A stretch of DNA of 49,125 nt from Promethearchaeota archaeon (GCA_019057795.1 JAHLWS010000041.1:1-49125); one strand, 5' to 3'. Numbered from the stretch's first letter, positions 9,895 through 19,011 are shown. A program made the numbers and translations. Notes: a model not told the origin generated them from the letters alone.

Positions 9895-10026
9895 ATGATT
9901 ACTTGGATTTTAGGCATAATCTTAATTATTTGGGTGATTATAAAACGATATGGCAAAGAGGGCAAGATTAAAGGAGAACCTCTTGGCATGCCACGCGGAA
10001 CAATCAGAGCTCTAAATACCTTCTAA
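9895..10026 (+). CDS. N-terminal fragment of a frameshifted membrane protein
   Basis: A 43-codon frame opens with a membrane segment (TWILGIILIIWVIIKRYG) and a basic stretch, then runs through GMPRGTIRALNTF to a stop at 10024-10026. The next frame continues naturally with LLIVTIPFNYLLLGQEIPG and the 10050-10676 protein. PRGTIRAL followed by a hydrophobic segment looks like one continuous membrane protein. The shift requires that one base be missing near 10008-10024. Whether this is a real lesion or a sequence error cannot be judged here. Confidence 0.6.
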   Translation: MITWILGIILIIWVIIKRYGKEGKIKGEPLGMPRGTIRALNTF

Positions 10027-10049
10027 TTGTCACTATTCCTTTCAATTAT

Positions 10050-10676
10050 TTGCTTTTAGGTCAAGAAATTCCCGGTATGATAACAAACGCGATTTTTATT
10101 TTAATGGCTTTTTATTTTCAGACAAGAAAAAGTGGAAAAGAAAAACTGAAGCGTATTGTTAAATATGTAAAAAACCCAGAATTACTTGATAGAGAAGAAG
10201 AACCCCAAAAACATCCCCTATATTTACCGAAATTTACGGTTAGAATCTCATTAGTAGTTATTTTATCAGCAATTATCATCATTAATTATTTTGGTCCTAA
10301 TGTTAGCTTTGAATCAACCAATACATTGCTTGATATTTTAATAATAATTAGTTCATATATAGTAGGTGTATTTTTCAGAAATATTAGCGTATCCAAAGAG
10401 AAAAAGCGACTTAAAAAGCAAATAGAAGAAATAGAGAATTATCAATCTCTTTCAAAATACGAAATAATTGAAAAACTCATTGACCAAGAGCCAACCTGGT
10501 TGAAACAAAAGAGTAGTAATTTTCTTTCACTATTAACCTTAACAACTGTTATTACTTCCTTATTGCTTTTTACATTCAATTGGGATTATACTTTCCAAAT
10601 TTTAACGTTGTTTACAGTTTCACTGAGGGAATCTTTATTACTGCTTATCAATGTTTATTACGGTTTTAGAGACTAA
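10050..10676 (+). CDS. Membrane protein, C-terminal part of a frameshifted gene
   Basis: This 208-residue frame has membrane segments near 8-20, 68-84, 95-113 and 162-200, and a charged cytoplasmic helix KEKKRLKKQIEEIENYQSLSKYEI. The nominal TTG start at 10050 has no ribosome site and lies inside the hydrophobic segment TIPFNYLLLGQEIPG that begins further upstream in the same frame, so the true protein very probably starts at 9895 in another frame, about 260 residues in all. I do not recognise the family. Confidence 0.65.
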   Translation: MLLGQEIPGMITNAIFILMAFYFQTRKSGKEKLKRIVKYVKNPELLDREEEPQKHPLYLPKFTVRISLVVILSAIIIINYFGPNVSFESTNTLLDILIIISSYIVGVFFRNISVSKEKKRLKKQIEEIENYQSLSKYEIIEKLIDQEPTWLKQKSSNFLSLLTLTTVITSLLLFTFNWDYTFQILTLFTVSLRESLLLLINVYYGFRD

Positions 10677-10699
10677 ATTTAATGCAAATCAAATAATTA

Positions 10700-10716
10700 T
10701 TTTTTTTTTACTTTTT
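10700..10716 (+). terminator. T-run terminator
   Basis: Ten T, then A-C, then five T, about 25 bases after the stop of the membrane protein; a plausible intrinsic archaeal terminator. Confidence 0.4.
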
Positions 10717-10839
10717 AATTTAAAAATTATAAGTTGATTTCTTCAAAAGAACCTTGTTCTAGTTTATTATGTAATTTAAACGAAAAATTAATATTTCTTA
10801 ACCAACACACTAATAAAAGGAATATTTGGTAAGGTTATC

Positions 10840-12087
10840 ATGAAGTATAGAAAAATGGGTTTTCTGGGTTGGGAAGTGTCTGTTTTAGGTTTTGGGACTA
10901 TGAGGTTGCCAATAATACAGGTAAAGGATGAAAATACTCAGAAAATGAAGTCTATTATAGACGAGAAAGAAGCAATAAAAATGATTCGTTATGCAATTGA
11001 TAACGAAGTAAATTACATTGACACTGCTTATCCCTACCACGATGGTGAAAGCGAAGTGCTTGTAGGAAAAGCGTTAAAAGACGGATATCGCGAAAAAGTT
11101 CACCTCACTACGAAATTACCAATGTGGATGGTTAAAAAAACAGAGGATTTTGACTTATTTCTCAAACAACAGATTGAAAGATTACAAATTAATCCCGATA
11201 TCTACTTATTCCACGGACTAAACAAGCAACGGTTAGAAAAGATTAAAATTCTTAATTTAATCGAAAAAATGGAGCAAGCAAAAGCTAAAGGTTTATTTAA
11301 ATACATAGGATTCTCGTTTCACGATAATATTGAAGTCTTTAAAGAGATAATTGATTTTTATCACTGGGATTGTTGTCAGATACAGTTTAATTATCTTGAT
11401 ATCAATTACCAAGCTGGTACTGAAGGGTTAAAATATGCTGGTAGCAAAAATATCGCAGTAATCATTATGGAGCCAATCCGAGGCGGACAATTAGCTATTC
11501 CCGAGGAAAAATTAGATTCAAAGCCAGAAATTAAGATGGCTCTTGATAATTCAAAAATTAAGAGGACCATGCCAGATTGGGCACTACAGTTTGTATGGAA
11601 CCACCCCGAAGTTTCAGTTGTATTAAGCGGGATGAGTACTATGCAGCACGTTGAGGAGAATCTGGAATCTGCAAACAGTTCAGGTGTCAATACTCTATCT
11701 GAAGACGAGTTGCTGACAATTTCAAAATTGCGCGAAGCATATAGTAAATACATATTGATACCTTGCACGAGCTGTAGATATTGCATGCCATGTCCTAATA
11801 GTGTTTCAATCCCTTTTATCCTTAGAATAATAAATGATCTCGCATATTGGGGGGAAAGTGGTAAACCTAGAATTGACTTTTTTTATAATAGGATGGCAAA
11901 AACACAAGCGGATATTGAAAAAAGAAAATCTGAAGGCGAGGAATTTGACGGAGCTGCTTCTTTATGTATTCAATGCGGGGAATGTCTTGGTAAATGCCCA
12001 CAACAGATAAAGATTCCTGAAATTATGGAAAAAGCCAACGAAATTTTTGAAAAAGGTAAAAAAATCTCAGATGTTTTAAAACTATAG
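10840..12087 (+). CDS. Aldo/keto reductase with C-terminal 2x[4Fe-4S] ferredoxin domain
   Basis: The N-terminal (beta/alpha)8 aldo/keto reductase domain covers about 1-290, with IDTAYPYHDGESE (Asp61 and Tyr64/66), TTKLP (Lys92) and LFHGL (His125) matching the usual Asp-Tyr-Lys-His catalytic set. The C-terminal domain has C309-x2-C312-x2-C315-x2-C318 and C376-x2-C379-x2-C382-x3-C386, enough for two 4Fe-4S clusters. This architecture (COG1453-like) is common in anaerobes and may exchange electrons with ferredoxin rather than only NAD(P)H. The substrate is unknown. It is monocistronic as far as can be seen. Confidence 0.93.
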   Translation: MKYRKMGFLGWEVSVLGFGTMRLPIIQVKDENTQKMKSIIDEKEAIKMIRYAIDNEVNYIDTAYPYHDGESEVLVGKALKDGYREKVHLTTKLPMWMVKKTEDFDLFLKQQIERLQINPDIYLFHGLNKQRLEKIKILNLIEKMEQAKAKGLFKYIGFSFHDNIEVFKEIIDFYHWDCCQIQFNYLDINYQAGTEGLKYAGSKNIAVIIMEPIRGGQLAIPEEKLDSKPEIKMALDNSKIKRTMPDWALQFVWNHPEVSVVLSGMSTMQHVEENLESANSSGVNTLSEDELLTISKLREAYSKYILIPCTSCRYCMPCPNSVSIPFILRIINDLAYWGESGKPRIDFFYNRMAKTQADIEKRKSEGEEFDGAASLCIQCGECLGKCPQQIKIPEIMEKANEIFEKGKKISDVLKL

Positions 12088-12207
12088 ATCAATATTTTGA
12101 ACATTAACAAAAAGATATAATAAAATAATGAGTTTTATTTTTAATATAAAATTAGGAATTTAGTTTTAAATAATAAAAAAAAAAAGACATAGGAAGTGAT
12201 CGATAAG

Positions 12208-12366
12208 ATGGATGTTAAATGGAAAGATTTTAAAAAATCTTTTCCAACTATTTGTACCAAGTGTGGTTCGCTATCTAATATGACCAGAGAATATTGTGAA
12301 GTTTGTGGTGCTAAAAATTGCTTCATAGAGACAACAAAAGGAGATTGGGAAAAAAATAAAATGTAA
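12208..12366 (+). CDS. Small zinc-ribbon protein (52 aa)
   Basis: The short frame starts MDVKWKDFKKSFPTICTKCG and has C-x2-C, then 11 residues, then C-x2-C plus one more Cys, a zinc ribbon. Its ATG is preceded by AAGTGATCG (12194-12202) with six bases spacing, one of the best Shine-Dalgarno matches in the window, which makes this a real gene rather than chance. Function unknown; such mini zinc ribbons are often protein- or RNA-interaction modules. Confidence 0.75.
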   Translation: MDVKWKDFKKSFPTICTKCGSLSNMTREYCEVCGAKNCFIETTKGDWEKNKM

Positions 12367-12533
12367 GAGTAAGTTGTGGGAAATTAAATTGGTTGAATTA
12401 ACATTTATTTAAATCAATATTAAAAAAAAGCTTAATAATAAAAGTCATAAAATTTCTATTAATTTATTTCAACACTATACCTTAATATTAGCAGCATTAG
12501 TAGCAAATTAAAAGTTTAAAGCTTAAATGCAAT

Positions 12534-13376
12534 TTATTCAAACTTACATGTAATCTCGTTATCAATTTCAGGAACAATAATTTCAATGTTTGGATGGTTT
12601 ATTTCCATATAATTAAAAAATGGACTCAAATCTTCTGTTCGGCTGATTGGAGGGAAAAAATTGTCCCAATGAACTGGGATAACTATTTTAGGTTTAAGTA
12701 TGTTAACCATTTTTCCTCCTTTCTTGGCAATGTTTTTTTTGCTATTCCCTGCGAGAGGGGCGATAAATACATCGCAATTCTCATATTTCTTTAAAATATC
12801 TTCGTATTCATGCCACAAACTTCCAAATGCAACTATACTTCTTCCGTTATAATGAGTACAAAATCCAAATACATTTCCCATGGGGAATCCCTTTCCGTAT
12901 TTAGATATTTTCCCAATTTGTTTCCAGACTTTCCACGAAAATAACCTACTTGCGATAGTATTAAAATCGAATTTAATGTGTTCTGATTTTATCAACTCGA
13001 CCTCAACATTTTCTGAAACTTGGATTTTATCAAAATATTCGCAAGGTTTTATGTTATCCTTACCATTATTTGAAATTGGATAGGATTCGTCTTCAAGTAT
13101 TTTACCTTCAGCCCAATTAATCATATTTTCTTTAGCAACTTCAGAACAATAAACAGGAATATTTAGATTTTCTGCAAACCATCCTGCGTCAGTTACATGA
13201 TCAAAATGCCCATGTGAGATAAATATAGCCTCAATATTTGATAAATGTTCTTTTTTAGTCTTTAACTTTGGTGTTGCTTGGGAGTTACGATAAAAAAAAG
13301 GATCAAATAATAATCTTGTTCCATCTAAATCTAAAATATAGCTTGCAGTTCCAAACCAAGTAAATTTTATTGTCAT
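12534..13376 (-). CDS. Metallo-beta-lactamase-fold hydrolase (UlaG-like, COG2220)
   Basis: The 280-residue product has the metal motif SHGHFDH (H55, H57, D59, H60), preceded by FTWFGTASYILDLDGTRLLFDPF, the typical start of the UlaG/COG2220 branch. Further metal ligands probably include H134 (SEHIKFDF) and the late His in IVIPVHWDNFFPP. It is cytosolic by composition. Substrates in this branch range from lactones and phosphodiesters to unknowns, so only a metal-dependent hydrolase can be claimed. Its downstream side faces the converging small zinc-ribbon gene at 12208. Confidence 0.9.
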   Translation of the reverse strand: MTIKFTWFGTASYILDLDGTRLLFDPFFYRNSQATPKLKTKKEHLSNIEAIFISHGHFDHVTDAGWFAENLNIPVYCSEVAKENMINWAEGKILEDESYPISNNGKDNIKPCEYFDKIQVSENVEVELIKSEHIKFDFNTIASRLFSWKVWKQIGKISKYGKGFPMGNVFGFCTHYNGRSIVAFGSLWHEYEDILKKYENCDVFIAPLAGNSKKNIAKKGGKMVNILKPKIVIPVHWDNFFPPISRTEDLSPFFNYMEINHPNIEIIVPEIDNEITCKFE

Positions 13377-13425
13377 TTTTTAAAACTTTTATAATGAATT
13401 TTGTTAATTCTTAATAAGATTAAAT

Positions 13426-13623
13426 TTACACATTCTTTAAACTATCTTTTATCTTTTTATAAATCTCTTTTAGCCCTGTATCTTCTATAAATTGCTTCAA
13501 CTTAGTTTTTGTTGGTGATACTTTTGGTGTTATTTCTTCAGTTCTACTTAATTCCGTTCCACAATACTCACAGATCTGCTGATTAGGATCAGAATATTCT
13601 TTATTACAATCTGGACATATCAT
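13426..13623 (-). CDS. Small zinc-ribbon protein (65 aa)
   Basis: The product begins MICPDCNKEYSDPNQQICEYCG, a rubredoxin-like zinc ribbon with C3-x2-C6 and C18-x2-C21, followed by a Thr/Pro-rich linker and an amphipathic helix (IEDTGLKEIYKKIKDSLKNV) at the C-terminus. Zinc-ribbon-plus-helix proteins of this kind are frequent in Asgard and other archaeal genomes and have no assigned function. It lies 49 bases upstream of the metallo-beta-lactamase-fold gene on the same strand and may be co-transcribed with it. Confidence 0.8.
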   Translation of the reverse strand: MICPDCNKEYSDPNQQICEYCGTELSRTEEITPKVSPTKTKLKQFIEDTGLKEIYKKIKDSLKNV

Positions 13624-13851
13624 TTTAAAACTATCTCGAAATCTAGTATGTGTTTAGTTCTTATTATAGAACTATCTTAATAAAATAAAAATAATATTGT
13701 TTATAAAATCTATAATTTACTCTATTGTGCTTTAAAATTAGCAACCTTTTTAGTATAAATTTAATAATTGAAAATTCTCTTGGTTGTATTGAAACCAAAA
13801 ATCTTTATTAAGTAAATTATTGTATTGAGTAATTGTTTAATGAGGAATTAA

Positions 13852-15345
13852 ATGGGTATGACTAAAGATATATTGTATAATAAGCTAGCAAAAATTTGCG
13901 GTTCTAAAAATGTTTCTAATGATACGAAAGAATTAGAAAAATACTCTGAGGATATGAGTTTTGTTAGTGGCAAACGCCCCAATCTTATAGTTTGGCCTTC
14001 AAAAGCTCATCATGTAGAAGCGATTTTGAAATTAGCGAATAGTTTTAACTTTTCAGTTATTCCTGTAAGTTCTAGTTCTATATACAGACATCATGGAGAT
14101 ACTATCCCTAAAAAAAATAACAGCATAATACTAAACCTCTCTAAAATGAGTAGAATCCTTTCTATAAGTAGAAAAAATCGCGTAGTAATGGTTGAACCCG
14201 GAGTTACTTTCGAGGTCCTAATACCAAAACTTAAAAAAAAAGGCGTTAGGTTGCTTATCCCTTTACATCCCACATCTAATAAATCAGTGCTATCATCAGC
14301 GCTCGAAAGAGAACCAATAACAATACCACGATATCATTGGGACAGTTCTGATCCTCTGTTATGTACAGAAGTGATTTTCGGAACTGGAGATTTGTTTCGA
14401 ACTGGCACAGCTGCGGGGCCTGGAACGTTAAAGCAACAGAAAAGGTCAGGACAAAACCAAATTAACCCCATGGGACCAACCCAATTTAGTCCATTTAGAG
14501 TAATTCAAGGAGCCCAAGGGAGTATAGGTGTTGTAACTTGGGCTACAGTAAAACTCGAATTACTACCTTCTATTCAAAAGGTTTTCCATCTTCAATCTCA
14601 GAACCTTCAAGAGCTATTAGATTTTCAATTCGAATTGTTAAAAAATCGATTGTGTGACGAGTTGTTAATTTTAAATAACCTTAATTTAGCCTGTCTAATT
14701 AAAAGCACTGAACAAGACATATATGAACTCTCAAACTCGTTAAAGAAATGGAATTTAATATTTATAATAACTGGAAGAGGTATGCTAGCGAATGAAAAAA
14801 TCTCTTACCTTGAAGGAGATATTAACGAGATAAAAAATAAACTAGATCTTAGTAATTTAACGAGTGAAAATAATGTTGAAGATCAGGAAATTATTAGAGT
14901 CTTAAGTGAACCCGCTTTAAAGCCTTGGAAAATGAAGTTAAAAGGTAGTTATCAAGAAATTTTCTTTTTAACTAGTTTTGAGAGAATTTCAGAGTTTATT
15001 TCTTTAGTTGAAACTAAGATTTCTAAAAATTTAGGAATTTATATTCAACCTATAAATCAAGGTACTTCTTATCACTGTGAGTTTGATCTTTTTTATGACC
15101 CTCAAGATGGTATGGGAGTAAAACGTCTTAAAGAATTATTTATAGATACCAGTAAAGATTTAATAAGCTTAGGTGCTTTTTTCAATCGGCCATATGGTGA
15201 TTGGGCTGAAGATGTGTATAAAAGTCTCGACGACTCAATTATAATGGCTCTAAAAAAAGTAAAAAAGATTTTTGACCCAAATAATGTTCTAAATCCAGGA
15301 GTATTATGTTTTGATGATGATGAAAAAAACAATAGGAGTATATAA
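13852..15345 (+). CDS. FAD-binding oxidoreductase, GlcD-like (VAO/PCMH family)
   Basis: The 497-residue product has a PCMH FAD-binding domain (about 35-240): RPNLIVWPSKAHHVEAILKLAN, then NRVVMVEPGVTFEVL and GAQGSIGVVTWATVKLEL. The C-terminal substrate/cap domain ends with KKIFDPNNVLNPGVLCF, the family signature. It should oxidise a 2-hydroxy acid or similar compound and pass electrons to an Fe-S partner. A paralogue is at 20577-22166, beside a GlcF/HdrD-like gene; the two flavoprotein genes are separated by the opposite-strand GIY-YIG module. Substrate unknown. Confidence 0.9.
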   Translation: MGMTKDILYNKLAKICGSKNVSNDTKELEKYSEDMSFVSGKRPNLIVWPSKAHHVEAILKLANSFNFSVIPVSSSSIYRHHGDTIPKKNNSIILNLSKMSRILSISRKNRVVMVEPGVTFEVLIPKLKKKGVRLLIPLHPTSNKSVLSSALEREPITIPRYHWDSSDPLLCTEVIFGTGDLFRTGTAAGPGTLKQQKRSGQNQINPMGPTQFSPFRVIQGAQGSIGVVTWATVKLELLPSIQKVFHLQSQNLQELLDFQFELLKNRLCDELLILNNLNLACLIKSTEQDIYELSNSLKKWNLIFIITGRGMLANEKISYLEGDINEIKNKLDLSNLTSENNVEDQEIIRVLSEPALKPWKMKLKGSYQEIFFLTSFERISEFISLVETKISKNLGIYIQPINQGTSYHCEFDLFYDPQDGMGVKRLKELFIDTSKDLISLGAFFNRPYGDWAEDVYKSLDDSIIMALKKVKKIFDPNNVLNPGVLCFDDDEKNNRSI

Positions 15346-15370
15346 ATAAAATCTTAATATATTTCTAATC

Positions 15371-18325
15371 TTATTTCAATTTTTCTTTTAGATGCCTATA
15401 CACTTTCTTTAAAGAGCCTAATTTTTTTAATTCATCTGCCCAGATTACTCTAAACCTATGTCTAAGCGTAGAGAGGTTGTAATCCTCATTATGTGCAATA
15501 TCTGAAATAGAATCATATTTTTTCATATAAGAAAATAATTTGGGTTTCCAAACATATTCCCTCACCGCTTCTGTATAATCAATTCCTAAAATATTTCTTA
15601 AGAATTGCCTTGCTTGAACTATTCCCATTTGTAATTTTTCGGCAATTTCTTGCATAGTGGATGTATTTCTAAGGAGAGTTTTTAAAAACGCATTGTCGAT
15701 ATCTCTTGCTGATGTAGATTTGATTAATAATTGATTAAGATAGTCATTATCTATTTTGTTATAACCAAATATACATCTTCTTAGAAATTTATGATATTCT
15801 GAATCTGTATAACCATATGCTCCCAATTTTCTTTTATATTCCTCATCCATTTCAGTGGAACTTTTGTTTTGAGTTATTAAGTTAATTAATAATTCATTGT
15901 CTATAAATGGATAAAAGAGATAAAACCTCTTCAGAAATTTATATAACTTCTCATTATTATGATTAAATTCATCATACTCTTTTCTCCAAATTCGACCTAA
16001 TTCCCGAAAATATGTAGTGACATGCATGTCCCTCAAAATATCAGATATTTTATAATCAGCCATAATAGCATTGATTATATGCGGTTTCCAATAAAATAAA
16101 TCTTTCGCAGACTGAAAATACATATGGGGTGTAAAATTAATATTCAGAATTTCTGTCATAAATTCACGCATCCATTTTACGCCTCTCTCATAAATTAAGG
16201 CAAGTTGTGCCATATTAAACCCTGCATAAATTAATGATTGTAAATGCAATATATCAATGTCAATCATAGCACATTCATTAATGTTCGATATTGTATTTTC
16301 TTCAAGTATTTTATTTATTTTCGGGTAGATTTTAAAAAGTCGTTGAGCTTCATAGAAATTTACTCCCCAATATTCATTTAAACGAGATAGTATTGTAGGT
16401 CTTGTCACGCCAAAATAACCTGCTATTTCTTCAATTGACCTACCCAATTTTATGAGTTTTATGATTTCCCCTTTATCAATTTGAATATAATCTTGATGAT
16501 CGCTCCCCCGTAATGTAGCAGATGCTTTTTTTCGAATCCATTTTTTTCTAAAGGTTTCCATTGCGCCTAATCTTATCCTCGCATCTGTAAGATTATTAAA
16601 ACCTATTTTTTGTAAATGTTTTGTAATTGTTGAAAATGAAGTCTCTAACTCTTCTTCTAGCTCACTTAAAAATAATCCATGTTCAATAAGATCTATGAGT
16701 TTGGGGATATCTAACTCAACACCTACAACTGACTTAGCGGCAGTTCCGAACCTATCGAGAAAAGCTTGGTTTCCTCCAAAATTTGCCCTTGCTTCTCGTA
16801 GGTTTTCTAATCCCAAGTGTTTCCAATAATATTCTACTTTACTAATCAATGTTGGGATTGAAATTTCAAATTCTCTAGCAATTTCCTCAGCAGAAAAACC
16901 TCTCTTTAATAAATTTTTAAGAGAATCTTGGTCTACATGAATGAAACTACCATGTTCCTCTCCAGTTATTGTAGGATAGCCGCCACCACCTCTAGAGATG
17001 TTATACCCATACAACGGTCTTCTTTTACCATCTTTTCCAATAAAATAATGGTCCAAAACACATGTTCTATACTTTTTAATGAAAGATATTTCAGACTTGT
17101 TCAAATCATCTAGGTCTTTACACTTCTTAATAACTTTTATAGTAAATTCCCCGCCTGTAGTCTGGAGAGTTGCATTGCCAATTTTGATAAAGGAAAGTTT
17201 TTTACCATACCTTCCGAAATTTTCTCTGAGATATTTATTGCCTGAGTAATTTATATGACTGTAGAACCTTTTCTTTAATTTTTGAATAGTTTGCCCGATG
17301 TAGAGCATTTTATATTTTAAAAAATTATCTTTATTATTATCTATCAAAATATAAATCACGCCATAATAAGCTCTCCAATTTTGTAATATAACTGATGTAT
17401 TTCTATTAGTCTCTTTGATAAATTTAACTTTTGAGCTACTATGGTTTATATCCTGTAAGAATTCCTCTTTTCTACTTCTTATTTTTAAATCATTGTCTTC
17501 TGGAACAAATTCATGGCATAAACCATTTTCTAAAAATATACGATAAGCTGCGAAAAGCTCATACGCAGAAATCTTTATTGGAACTTCTGAGGGAGATCTT
17601 CCCATTATTATCATATAAGTTCTTGCTTGTAGGATTTTATCGTATTCCGCTTTTTTCAGACTAATTGAATCTGAGTCAATAATTTGTTGGTTTTTTAAAT
17701 ACTTTTTATTTATAATTTTTAAGCACTCGTTTAACCGATCTTGAATTAACTTTTTAACTAATCGGGGAAAAGGTTTTATTTCTTCTTTATTACAAAGTCT
17801 TTCATTCATATCATATAGCTTCTTTAAGAATTCAATATACTCCATTTCAATTTTCTTAAATCCTAGTGTGATAAGTTTATCCCTCTTTTTTAAGAAGGAA
17901 TTGTCATCAATAGATTTTTTCTGTTTTTTATTTAATGAATTCTTATAGGCTTTTGATAAGGAATCCAAATAACCCGGCACTATCTTAGCCCCCCTCCCTA
18001 GGGAAGAACAATACATCCATTTATGAAAAACAGATAAAACATTCTTAGGGCTCTCTTCTTTAACCAATTCCATTAATTCTTTAGGAGGTGCTATTGAATT
18101 ATCAAACAAGCATGCGTTTACTGATTGAAGGAAATCTCCGATAAATTCATCTACAAAAACCAATGGAATTTTGTGTTCTCTGCATTTGGGATATTTGGAC
18201 ATTCCAAAAATTCCAAGTTTCAATGGTTTTAACCTTTCAAGCGTATTGCATCCAAATTTAGGACATACCGCAACTCGATCTCCTTTTAATCTTTTCCGAG
18301 TAGCTTGATTCTTCGTATCGATCAT
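15371..18325 (-). CDS. GIY-YIG nuclease with N-terminal zinc motif and C-terminal HTH array
   Basis: A 984-residue protein. The N-terminus has C21-x4-C26 and C48-x2-H51, a likely zinc site, and a helical region to about 300. A GIY-YIG nuclease domain spans about 319-447: GVIYIL, LYIGQT (341-346), R353 in KKRFYSH, E412 in LNKSEISFIKKY and N442 in YGYNISRGGGG, so all catalytic positions of the I-TevI type are present. From 464 to the end come about seven to eight helix-turn-helix units of 45-75 residues; the clearest are 464-517, 538-587, 616-664, 690-737, 876-926 and 927-968, several ending in a Leu-x-Glu/Asp-Ala-Arg motif. The start overlaps the stop of the upstream gene by ATGA. A homing or mobile-element nuclease reading a long DNA site is the likeliest role, but this is inference. 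Confidence 0.85.
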   Translation of the reverse strand: MIDTKNQATRKRLKGDRVAVCPKFGCNTLERLKPLKLGIFGMSKYPKCREHKIPLVFVDEFIGDFLQSVNACLFDNSIAPPKELMELVKEESPKNVLSVFHKWMYCSSLGRGAKIVPGYLDSLSKAYKNSLNKKQKKSIDDNSFLKKRDKLITLGFKKIEMEYIEFLKKLYDMNERLCNKEEIKPFPRLVKKLIQDRLNECLKIINKKYLKNQQIIDSDSISLKKAEYDKILQARTYMIIMGRSPSEVPIKISAYELFAAYRIFLENGLCHEFVPEDNDLKIRSRKEEFLQDINHSSSKVKFIKETNRNTSVILQNWRAYYGVIYILIDNNKDNFLKYKMLYIGQTIQKLKKRFYSHINYSGNKYLRENFGRYGKKLSFIKIGNATLQTTGGEFTIKVIKKCKDLDDLNKSEISFIKKYRTCVLDHYFIGKDGKRRPLYGYNISRGGGGYPTITGEEHGSFIHVDQDSLKNLLKRGFSAEEIAREFEISIPTLISKVEYYWKHLGLENLREARANFGGNQAFLDRFGTAAKSVVGVELDIPKLIDLIEHGLFLSELEEELETSFSTITKHLQKIGFNNLTDARIRLGAMETFRKKWIRKKASATLRGSDHQDYIQIDKGEIIKLIKLGRSIEEIAGYFGVTRPTILSRLNEYWGVNFYEAQRLFKIYPKINKILEENTISNINECAMIDIDILHLQSLIYAGFNMAQLALIYERGVKWMREFMTEILNINFTPHMYFQSAKDLFYWKPHIINAIMADYKISDILRDMHVTTYFRELGRIWRKEYDEFNHNNEKLYKFLKRFYLFYPFIDNELLINLITQNKSSTEMDEEYKRKLGAYGYTDSEYHKFLRRCIFGYNKIDNDYLNQLLIKSTSARDIDNAFLKTLLRNTSTMQEIAEKLQMGIVQARQFLRNILGIDYTEAVREYVWKPKLFSYMKKYDSISDIAHNEDYNLSTLRHRFRVIWADELKKLGSLKKVYRHLKEKLK

Positions 18326-18948
18326 TCTCGAATCATCACTTTCTTTTTTTTATTTTTACTTTTATTCTGCTCATTTTTTTTTGTTAAAAGTAATTGGTCA
18401 TACTCCCGCTCCAGTTGTTGATAATTGAACTTAAGTTGCTGAAAAAAATCTGGTATAATTACATTTATCTTGTTTTCAACAATACAAAATTTTGTTAGCA
18501 TTTGTATTACCTGCTTTAATAATTGAGGTCTCATGTGAATTTCTAATCCTGAGAGAATATGAAATAATTCCCATAATCTTATTTTACTTTTTAAAAATCT
18601 ATTAAAGGCTCTTGCTTCTGGACTATTTGGAAAAGAAAGTGTTTTTTTTGCTAAAATTAAGACTTTCATCTTAATATTTTCCTTCGGTCCAATATATTTT
18701 TCCAAAAAACCAGTATATTCCAAGTAAAGCATGATTAGTTCTTTTTCCAATTTTTGAACTATGTGACTCTTTGAGATAACAGGATGATTCTCAAAATCCC
18801 TACATATTGCAAGTATAGTTGATTCCCTGTAATTTAGATAAGTTTTCAACTGACGAGAAAGTAAAGTTATTTTATTCTCAGTTTGATCAAGATTCTCATC
18901 ATAATAATTAAGATCATCATCATCATCATTATATATTAGCGAATTCAT
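18322..18948 (-). CDS. Helical partner protein of the GIY-YIG nuclease module
   Basis: I do not recognise this 208-residue protein. It starts with an acidic Asp/Asn/Tyr tract (residues 6-18), is predicted mostly alpha-helical, and ends in a strongly basic tail (KKNEQNKSKNKKKKVMIRE). No catalytic motif or membrane segment is seen. Its stop overlaps the start of the nuclease gene by four bases (ATGA), so the two are translationally coupled and probably act together. A DNA- or RNA-binding accessory role would suit the basic tail, but is a guess. Confidence 0.75.
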   Translation of the reverse strand: MNSLIYNDDDDDLNYYDENLDQTENKITLLSRQLKTYLNYRESTILAICRDFENHPVISKSHIVQKLEKELIMLYLEYTGFLEKYIGPKENIKMKVLILAKKTLSFPNSPEARAFNRFLKSKIRLWELFHILSGLEIHMRPQLLKQVIQMLTKFCIVENKINVIIPDFFQQLKFNYQQLEREYDQLLLTKKNEQNKSKNKKKKVMIRE

Positions 18949-18978
18949 TTTATTGTCAATATTTTTTATTTTTATTTT

Positions 18979-18999
18979 TAGATTACAACTGCTAATCTA
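18979..18999. promoter_or_regulatory. Inverted repeat at the start region of the GIY-YIG module promoter
   Basis: TAGATTA (18979-18985) and TAATCTA (18993-18999) are a perfect inverted repeat with a 7-base spacer. A second one, TCTATT-AA-AATAGA, spans 18996-19009. Both lie between the TATA box at 19012-19023 and the gene start at 18948, where a repressor would act. The module encodes many HTH units, so autoregulation is possible. Confidence 0.45.
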
Positions 19000-19011
19000 T
19001 TAAAATAGACA

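Noticed and set aside
12141..12326. 61-codon minus-strand frame
   Set aside because: It lies opposite the zinc-ribbon gene at 12208, which has a strong ribosome site and cysteine pattern; the minus frame has neither.
15364..18998. CTAATCT on both sides of the GIY-YIG module as a target-site duplication
   Set aside because: Only seven AT-rich bases; the copy at 18992 is part of the inverted repeat at the promoter, so it is not evidence of insertion.
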